Of a DNA stretch of 64,000 nucleotides, positions 58,616-64,000 are shown in pieces. The notes beneath the pieces were generated by a model. It was given only the letters and a program-made list of their open reading frames with translations. It was not told where the DNA came from and did not search any database. The stretch is from Fen-1258 sp964441505. GTDB taxonomy: Bacteria > Bacteroidota > Ignavibacteria > Ignavibacteriales > Melioribacteraceae. Numbering within the stretch: the stretch's first letter is position 1; every line of letters starts with the position of its first letter. The stretch covers positions 1 to 64,000 of the forward strand of contig CAYTUV010000015.1 in NCBI GenBank assembly GCA_964441505.1, in the 5' to 3' direction. The position numbers and the translations under genes are program-made.

Positions 58616-60475
58616 ATGAATATCATAACTCAGCCGAACTCACAAAAGATGGTATATTTAATCTTGAATGAGGTTAATGCCTTTAAAACAAGAACAATAG
58701 ATTTGTCAGATAGAAAAACATTTAACCAATACGAAACAATTCAAGAAAACATTACTCATCAGAATAAAGGTTTTCTTACTGAACTTGCCCCAGGTCAAGC
58801 TGATGACAGAGAATCTTATGACATTATTTCTCCAATGATTGAAACCGGAGTGAGTAATACTGATTTAGATACAAGTAACATTGATACTTACACAGATGAC
58901 CCAGATTATCAAGCACAAGAATTATTGTCAAATGTTCTTATAAAGAGATACAACAGACAGACTAATCAAGGTGTTGTTCTCAATGAAATGGTTTATCAGT
59001 TTTTTGATGATGGCAATATTATTGTTAGACGAGTTGACGGTGAAGGAGAAATATACAGACCAGTATTACCGCAGAACTTAATCGTTGTTGACCCTTCCGC
59101 AAGAACATTAGAAGATTCCGCAGTTATCGAACGCAATACAATGAACCAGTCAGAAGTTAGAGGAGTGAAGGGTTGGGAGAATACTGACTTATTATTTAAT
59201 TATTGTGATCTAAGTGAAACTGATTTAATTCCGTATTACGAGATATTTTATTTCTATGGTGACTTATCTAAGAAACGATTAGGTAATCTTAAGAAAGAAG
59301 TTCACGGTACTAAGTATAAATACACTAAAGGAGATAACAATAATTATGTTCAAGCTGTCGTTGTAATTGCTAGAGCTAAAGATGGAGTTAGAAATGAAGA
59401 AGGAAAAGAAATACCCGGATTTGTGTTATTCGCCGAAGAATTAAAACCGCAGACTATCAAGGTCACTAAGAGAATAAAGATAAAACGCTATAAGCCTTAT
59501 GAGTCTGTAAGACTTGGTAAGTTTAACGGAAGGTTTTGGGGAGAGGGTTATAGAGAAATTGGCAGACCATATCAGAACAGAGCGAATGAATTAGGCAATC
59601 AGATTAGAGATGTAATGAAGCTTGCTTCTAAGATGGTATTCTGGTCTTCAGATACAACAATAGCCGGAAAGAATATATTATCATCTATTAAGAACGGACA
59701 GATATTACAAGCAAAAGATTTAAACCTTCTTAACAATGTATTCCCCAACCTTTCTTTATTTGCCGAAGAATGGAATCGTAATATAAACGAATGTCAAAAA
59801 GCCTTAAAAGCTTTTGAAGCGGCATCGGGAGAATCATTACCATCAAGCACATCAGCCACCGCAGTTGTAGCCCAGACTCAAGCGATAGGAAAATACTTTG
59901 ACTTAAAGAGAGAACGCTTTGGATTATTTCTATCCATTGTTTACAAGCGTTGGGTATTACCGGATTTATTAAAAGGATTAGATGAAGAAGAAGTTGTTGA
60001 GTTAGTCGGTGATATATCTTTCATAGATGATATAATTACCGCCCACGTTAAGGGCTTGATTATAGGAAATGAAATGTTACAGCTTGCCCTATCAGGTGGA
60101 ACAATGTATAAAGAAGCATTTGATTTATTAGTTGAGCAGAAGAAACAGGAACTAATGAAGCAGACAAAACTATTCGCAACTATTCTAAAAGATTTCTTTA
60201 GGGGTATTGAATTATTTGTTGGTATTAATGTAACCGGAGAAGGATTTAATAAGCAGAATAAACTTACTAACATCTTAAAAATGGTTGAGTATGAAACTGA
60301 TCCACAGAATAGACAAGATGATTTGAATGAAGCCCGTCAAATGTTAGGTCTCAAGGTTAGAAAAGGAAATCCCGCACCACAAATGCCAAATACCCAATTA
60401 CCAAATACGAATGATATGCCAATGATAGAAAAATCGGCTGTCAACACTCAAGGCGTAAATGCTAGTATGGTATAA
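58616..60475 (+). CDS. Portal protein
   Basis: The 619-residue protein follows the large terminase by one base. Diagnostic parts are GRFWGEGYREIGRPYQNRAN, QIRDVMKLASKMVFW and SGESLPSSTSATAVVAQTQA followed by a long helical region, all consistent with a large portal. It forms the dodecameric ring through which DNA enters the head. Sequence similarity to a named portal family is not certain, so the call rests on position and layout. The last codons overlap a promoter element. Confidence 0.8.
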   Translation: MNIITQPNSQKMVYLILNEVNAFKTRTIDLSDRKTFNQYETIQENITHQNKGFLTELAPGQADDRESYDIISPMIETGVSNTDLDTSNIDTYTDDPDYQAQELLSNVLIKRYNRQTNQGVVLNEMVYQFFDDGNIIVRRVDGEGEIYRPVLPQNLIVVDPSARTLEDSAVIERNTMNQSEVRGVKGWENTDLLFNYCDLSETDLIPYYEIFYFYGDLSKKRLGNLKKEVHGTKYKYTKGDNNNYVQAVVVIARAKDGVRNEEGKEIPGFVLFAEELKPQTIKVTKRIKIKRYKPYESVRLGKFNGRFWGEGYREIGRPYQNRANELGNQIRDVMKLASKMVFWSSDTTIAGKNILSSIKNGQILQAKDLNLLNNVFPNLSLFAEEWNRNINECQKALKAFEAASGESLPSSTSATAVVAQTQAIGKYFDLKRERFGLFLSIVYKRWVLPDLLKGLDEEEVVELVGDISFIDDIITAHVKGLIIGNEMLQLALSGGTMYKEAFDLLVEQKKQELMKQTKLFATILKDFFRGIELFVGINVTGEGFNKQNKLTNILKMVEYETDPQNRQDDLNEARQMLGLKVRKGNPAPQMPNTQLPNTNDMPMIEKSAVNTQGVNASMV

Positions 60476-60476
60476 T
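60468..60476 (+). promoter_or_regulatory. Extended -10 promoter inside the portal stop codon
   Basis: TGG plus TATAAT (60,471-60,476); TAA stop at 60,473-60,475. The next ATG is only seven bases further, so a transcript from here would be almost leaderless. Confidence 0.55.
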
Positions 60477-60482
60477 ATAAAT

Positions 60483-60704
60483 ATGAAATACGACCTTAAT
60501 AATTTAGAATATCTGGACGAGTTGAAAGAAGCTGCTTACTCTAAGGCCGGAAAGATTATTGTTGATTTCCTCAAAGCGGAATTAGGAAAAATTAATCTTG
60601 ATAGCATTGATGAAGAAAAGACCGCAGAAGAAATTGGTATTAATTACAAATCAATTAAGGCAACGAAGGAGTATCTTAAAAAGTGTTTAAGTTATTTAAT
60701 ATAA
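60483..60704 (+). CDS. Small helical hypothetical protein (73 aa)
   Basis: Start at 60,483 directly after the promoter-like element; product DLNNLEYLDELKEAAYSKAG and EEIGINYKSIKATKEYLKKC is helical and charged. Between portal and scaffold genes, so possibly a head-assembly factor. Function unknown. Confidence 0.6.
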   Translation: MKYDLNNLEYLDELKEAAYSKAGKIIVDFLKAELGKINLDSIDEEKTAEEIGINYKSIKATKEYLKKCLSYLI

Positions 60705-60743
60705 CAGTCAGCAAGACAAATGTTTTGTTAACTGTACACAACT

Positions 60744-61337
60744 ATGTCAAAGGACATTAAAGAGCCTAAGTTAAAAAATGAAGGCGAAATTCGTGAAGAA
60801 GTTATTAAAGATTATGGTTTAGATGCTAATGAAGAAGCTAATAAACCATTTATTGATAAGTTGACTTCCGAGCGATTAGAAACCCAGAAGAAGATTAGCA
60901 CCGCTATTGGACAGAAAATAAAAATCAGAGATGGAAAAGATTTTTATAAGAAGGTCTTAGAAGATGCGAAGCTTGACCCAAAGACGGGTAAACCTCTGGA
61001 GGAAGAAAAGAAATTAAACAATCAGGTTGACGAAAGTAAATTTGTTACAAAAGATGAGTTCGCAAGAACACAACTTAGACAAACAAATTCTTTTATGACC
61101 GATGATGAGTTCAATTTCGTGGAAGCTTTTGCTAAGGGAAATAACATTGATTTCAAGAAAGCTTTAGACAATCCTATTGTCAAAGAACATTTTGAAAACA
61201 TTGATATTAATTCCCGAATAGCCGGAGCGACTGGAGCGCCCTCAAGCAGATTTAGAAAATCTGAAAATGAGGACGACAAAGCATCTAAAGAATTTGATAG
61301 GGATTTACCTGTCGGATTCTCATCTAAGAAAAACTAA
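60744..61337 (+). CDS. Probable capsid scaffolding protein
   Basis: The 197-residue protein is highly charged and helical (GEIREEVIKDYGLDANEEAN, ESKFVTKDEFARTQLRQTNS) and ends in a basic/polar tail. This composition, and the position between portal and capsid genes, is typical of scaffolding proteins that shape the prohead and are then cleaved. The ClpP-like protease is a natural candidate for that cleavage. Confidence 0.72.
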   Translation: MSKDIKEPKLKNEGEIREEVIKDYGLDANEEANKPFIDKLTSERLETQKKISTAIGQKIKIRDGKDFYKKVLEDAKLDPKTGKPLEEEKKLNNQVDESKFVTKDEFARTQLRQTNSFMTDDEFNFVEAFAKGNNIDFKKALDNPIVKEHFENIDINSRIAGATGAPSSRFRKSENEDDKASKEFDRDLPVGFSSKKN

Positions 61338-61348
61338 CTAATAAATTT

Positions 61349-61756
61349 ATGGATTTCAGATTAAAAGACGGAGAGAAAGTCCGCACCGTAAAAGCCTTAA
61401 AAGCTTCGGGGACTGTTCTTGAGGCCGGAGATTTAGTTGAACTAAGTTCTGGCTTAATAATCAAAGCTACCGCTACCGCCGCCGCTATTGCGTGGTGTCC
61501 AAATGGTGGTGCTGACGGCGAAACAGAAGTTGACGTTACTGTTGGTAACGACTTCTCATTACTTGGTACTGGTGATGGTAATTTTGCTGATGCTTACAAA
61601 GGCACAGAGGTTGATTTAGCCGGTACTACTAATTTAGTAATTGATGTTACTGGTGGTACTACTTATAAGGTCTTAAAGTTTGGTATTGACAAAGACACCG
61701 GCGTTGTCGGTTCTACTGCTAATATCACTGTTAAGATCAACAAACCTTTGTTCTAA
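61349..61756 (+). CDS. Probable head decoration protein
   Basis: The 135-residue protein is beta-rich (VLEAGDLVELSSGLIIKATA, then Gly/Thr-rich strands to ITVKINKPLF). DUF2190-type decoration proteins start similarly with a 'G.vleaGdlV' strand and lie just before the capsid gene. It would stabilise the expanded capsid. Confidence 0.65.
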   Translation: MDFRLKDGEKVRTVKALKASGTVLEAGDLVELSSGLIIKATATAAAIAWCPNGGADGETEVDVTVGNDFSLLGTGDGNFADAYKGTEVDLAGTTNLVIDVTGGTTYKVLKFGIDKDTGVVGSTANITVKINKPLF

Positions 61757-61782
61757 ATAATTAATTTAACTTTTTTACTCGT

Positions 61783-62712
61783 ATGACTTACGAATACGCA
61801 TTACAAAAGGTCAAGGGGATTAAGAAATCCTTTGACAATGCTATGGCTAACGCCATTGACCAGTATCGGGATAACCGCATTGTTGACCTTTACCCTACCA
61901 CGGAAGTATTTGAAATATATACTTCCACCGAAGGTATGTCCGGTGTTAAGGAATTATCTAATTCCGAAACTCCTCCGGTTCTTACCTTACAAGATGGCTA
62001 CTCAGTCCAGATCACTGAAAAAAGATTTGGTGGAGCTATCGAATTAGACGAAGAAGAATATCGCAGAGAAGCTAACGACAGTTCTACTAAAGTTCAGACT
62101 GCCTTAATCCGCAAGAGAAATAAATTAATGATTGCAGCTAAAAATTATTTCTTAGAGGAAATGTTCAAGTTTTTGAATTATGCCTTTGCGACTACTTATT
62201 ATGCTGCTCCTGATGCCGCCGCTTTATGTGCGACTCACACTTGGAAGTCCGGTACTACTTTCGCTAACAATGTAACTTCTAAGATTTCTCAGACTGCTAT
62301 TGATACCTTAGAGGAATACGGTGGTGCTATGGTTGATAGTTCTGGTGTTCCAATGCCTTTAGACTTTGACACTATCGTTGTTAAGAAAGGCTCTGCTAAT
62401 GAGAGAGAAGCATTAAAGCTTTTTGCTTATGGTATCAAACCGACTGCTGTTGCTGATATAAATATTTACGAGGGTTCAAAGACTATTGTATCTACTCCTT
62501 ATATCACCACTGCTAATAAGAATTATTGGTTTGCTATCGCTTCTAAAGACCCGAATGGTAATCCGTTGAAAATGGGTATCGGTGAATATCCGACTTTAAG
62601 AGAACCGATTAAGCAGAATAACGAAGCTATTCGCACTAACTGCACGGGCTTTTGGAAAGCCGGGATCGTGAATATGCCTTACAGCATTTATTGTTCAACT
62701 GGTGCTGCCTAG
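61783..62712 (+). CDS. Major capsid protein
   Basis: The 309-residue protein has an N-terminal helix, then TEVFEIYTSTEGMSGVKELS, YSVQITEKRFGGAIELDEEE and DFDTIVVKKGSANEREALKL, a pattern found in HK97-fold heads of the Mu-like type. Position after scaffold and decoration genes supports it. Codon use is more regular (many GCT, ACT, GGT) than in neighbours, as expected for a highly expressed gene. Confidence 0.82.
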   Translation: MTYEYALQKVKGIKKSFDNAMANAIDQYRDNRIVDLYPTTEVFEIYTSTEGMSGVKELSNSETPPVLTLQDGYSVQITEKRFGGAIELDEEEYRREANDSSTKVQTALIRKRNKLMIAAKNYFLEEMFKFLNYAFATTYYAAPDAAALCATHTWKSGTTFANNVTSKISQTAIDTLEEYGGAMVDSSGVPMPLDFDTIVVKKGSANEREALKLFAYGIKPTAVADINIYEGSKTIVSTPYITTANKNYWFAIASKDPNGNPLKMGIGEYPTLREPIKQNNEAIRTNCTGFWKAGIVNMPYSIYCSTGAA

Positions 62713-62715
62713 TCC

Positions 62716-62744
62716 TTAACAATTCAATTCTTTTCTGATAAAAT
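62716..62744 (+). promoter_or_regulatory. Sigma-70-type promoter after the capsid gene
   Basis: TTAACA (62,716-62,721), 17-bp spacer, TGA and TAAAAT (62,739-62,744), reading into the structured leader of the HNH gene. Confidence 0.75.
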
Positions 62745-62749
62745 ATAAA

Positions 62750-62802
62750 TGGGTTCTTAGCGGAAGTAATTAGGGGGTAGGTGATATCTGCCCCCTAGCC
62801 CA
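62750..62802 (+). ncRNA. Structured leader upstream of the HNH gene
   Basis: Outer stem TGGGTT (62,750) with AGCCCA (62,797); inner stem TAGGGGGTAG (62,771) with CTGCCCCCTA (62,788). The single-stranded part GCGGAAGTAATTA (62,760-62,772) is 11 of 13 identical to the leader at 46,068-46,080. The promoter starts about six bases before the stem. Confidence 0.6.
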
Positions 62803-62827
62803 ATCTTAATAATTAATATCACTAATT

Positions 62828-63280
62828 ATGGGGGAAACAAAACAATGTCTTTATTGTCATAAAGATTTTATTAAAAAGAATGAAGGTCAAGAACAAAAGT
62901 ATTGTTCTCGTATATGTGGAAGAAAATATTGGCGTAAAATATCTGGTAAAGAGAAAAATAAAATATCTCAAAAGAAACAAGATGATAAACATAAACTTGT
63001 TCCGTCTAGAAGATTCTACGAAATAAAATACCAAGCCAATATCCGCAAACATTCCTTTCTACTTTCCTTTGAACAATTTATGACTTTCTGGAATGGCACT
63101 TGCCATTATTGCGGAGAGAAAATAAATGGAATAGGAATAGATAGAATTGACAGCTCAATCGGTTACGAAATTAAAAATTGTATTCCTTGTTGCTCAACTT
63201 GTAACAAGATGAAAAATACTCAAACACAAAACGAATTTATTGACAGATGTAAAACCATCGTTAATAGATTTATTAATTAA
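62828..63280 (+). CDS. HNH homing-type endonuclease
   Basis: The 150-residue protein has an N-terminal zinc finger (CLYCHKDFIKKNEGQEQKYC, then SRICGRKYW) and a C-terminal HNH domain (CHYCGEKINGIGIDRIDSSI, NCIPCCSTCNKMKN). Such free-standing HNH genes sit between phage structural genes and copy themselves into genomes that lack them. Here it separates the capsid gene from the next structural gene. Confidence 0.88.
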   Translation: MGETKQCLYCHKDFIKKNEGQEQKYCSRICGRKYWRKISGKEKNKISQKKQDDKHKLVPSRRFYEIKYQANIRKHSFLLSFEQFMTFWNGTCHYCGEKINGIGIDRIDSSIGYEIKNCIPCCSTCNKMKNTQTQNEFIDRCKTIVNRFIN

Positions 63281-63318
63281 TACTGCCTAGGCGAAATTCC
63301 TAGACTCATAAGAAATAT

Positions 63319-63867
63319 ATGTCTCATAAATACGAACACATCTCAACTGGTAATGGATTTTCCGTCAAGAACGGAGAAACTGTTACTCAGGTTATTACTC
63401 AAGCGGGTTTAATCAAGGGTGATATTAAAGAATCATTAGCTCAAGGTTCTGTTTATATCGGTGATGCTTCTGGTATTACCTCTGAACTATCTGTTAAGGG
63501 TGACGGAAAAATACTGGTTGGCAACGGAACAACCGCAACTAGTGTTTCAGTTTCCGGTGATGCTACTTTAGCTAATACTGGTGCTTTAACTATTGGTAGC
63601 GATAAAATCACTACTACTAAAATATTAGCCGCCAATGTTACTTTAGCCAAATTAGCTGCCGGTATTACACCATCTCACGTAGTCAAATTTGCTAAGCTAG
63701 GTAGTACAATTACTACTACAGCTTTAGCAGGTTTAGTTGTTGGAGATATTGTTATCAGATTTGAAGCGGCGGGTACGGTTGTGGTTGCCCTTTGTGGAAC
63801 TACAGACACCTTACCGGCTGACCCAGCTGATACTGATTGGGTTATCGTTTTAAGAGCTGCTGCTTAG
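63319..63867 (+). CDS. Phage structural protein, beta-rich (182 aa)
   Basis: Gly/Thr/Ala-rich beta repeats (GKILVGNGTTATSVSVSGDA, GSDKITTTKILAANVTLAKL) resemble phage fibre or head-fibre proteins. The C-terminus ends DPADTDWVIVLRAA, a common closing strand of small head or tail fibre subunits. Its position after capsid and HNH genes fits a head fibre or second decoration protein. Confidence 0.68.
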   Translation: MSHKYEHISTGNGFSVKNGETVTQVITQAGLIKGDIKESLAQGSVYIGDASGITSELSVKGDGKILVGNGTTATSVSVSGDATLANTGALTIGSDKITTTKILAANVTLAKLAAGITPSHVVKFAKLGSTITTTALAGLVVGDIVIRFEAAGTVVVALCGTTDTLPADPADTDWVIVLRAAA

Positions 63868-63878
63868 TAGCTATTTAG

Positions 63879-63903
63879 GGTTCTCTTTTTAAGAGAGCCT
63901 TAT
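63879..63903 (+). terminator. Terminator-like hairpin
   Basis: GGTTCTCT pairs with AGAGAGCC (one G-U) around TTTTA, followed by TTAT; 12 bases after a stop codon. Confidence 0.7.
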
Positions 63904-63925
63904 AATAAATATTAAACATAAAATT

Positions 63926-64000
63926 ATGATTAATTTCAAAACACCTATTACAGATGAAAGCGGAGAAGTAGTTAAACAAAATTGGAACACGAAAAAGATT
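63926..64000 (+). CDS. Start of a further phage gene, cut by the window
   Basis: Only 25 codons are present (MINFKTPITDESGEVVKQNW). The start context AAAATTATG matches other phage genes. No call is possible from this length; head-tail genes are expected here. Confidence 0.55.
   Translation, partial: MINFKTPITDESGEVVKQNWNTKKI

Noticed and set aside
38712..64000. Simple assembly chimera between two organisms
   Set aside because: The break lies exactly in a tRNA anticodon loop, the usual phage crossover point, which a random join would not produce. It remains formally possible until the right end is seen.

Overview
The window joins two different kinds of DNA. Positions 1 to about 38,710 are chromosome of a free-living bacterium of the Ignavibacteria type (Bacteroidota/Chlorobiota group). 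The evidence is three secreted proteins with PNPFNP-type type IX secretion (T9SS) tails, a GWxTD-domain protein, an Omp85 barrel, an LptE-like lipoprotein, and intergenic DNA full of short palindromic repeats. Positions 38,712 to 64,000 are an AT-rich block with every gene on the plus strand, which I read as the left 25 kb of an integrated phage. The junction falls in the anticodon loop of a tRNA-Asp of which only the 3' half remains here, as expected for attL. The intact tRNA-Asp, the integrase and the right end of the element should lie beyond 64,000.

Chromosome. From 1 to 17.1 kb the genes lie on the minus strand in tight, often overlapping runs. They cover envelope and lipid biogenesis (Omp85, cdsA, glycosyltransferases, lptE), RNA and ribosome modification (rimO, miaB), DNA repair (an AAG-type glycosylase), a sigma-54 activator and several conserved proteins of unknown role. 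rpiA (17.56 kb) carries two in-frame insertions, at least one made of an intergenic repeat. A repeat-rich 1 kb precedes three large secreted proteins (19.9-30.3 kb). The first has a dockerin and the next two have cohesin domains; all end in T9SS sorting tails, so they may assemble on the surface. An M28 peptidase, a YyaL-like protein, thioredoxin and methyltransferase genes and an RRM protein follow.

Phage. 38.9-44.0 kb: a strong promoter and a leader RNA that can fold in alternative ways, then an RNA-repair set (polynucleotide kinase-phosphatase, DRB0094-like RNA ligase, metallophosphoesterase) with a MazG-like protein and a replication-relaxation-like protein. 44.0-46.0 kb: a probable tRNA-Tyr, a structured RNA, and a cassette with Shine-Dalgarno sites that encodes ArdC-like and RadC-like proteins. 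46.0-50.7 kb: a structured leader, many very small genes, an ERF annealing protein and an adenine methyltransferase. 50.7-54.4 kb: an overlapping four-gene operon (nuclease-like protein, membrane zinc-ribbon protein, coiled-coil protein, VirD4/HerA-like ATPase), which is the best candidate here for an undescribed system. 54.2-56.2 kb: a structured RNA and a degenerate primase-like gene. 56.2-64.0 kb: packaging and head genes (ClpP-like protease, small and large terminase, portal, scaffold, decoration protein, capsid) with an HNH endonuclease gene inserted after the capsid gene.

Two expression features of the phage stand out. Most genes have no Shine-Dalgarno and start as TAATATG, while the accessory cassettes have clear GGAGG sites. 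Three genes end in codons that also form an extended -10 promoter (TGGTATAAT), so the stop codon lies inside the promoter of the next unit.
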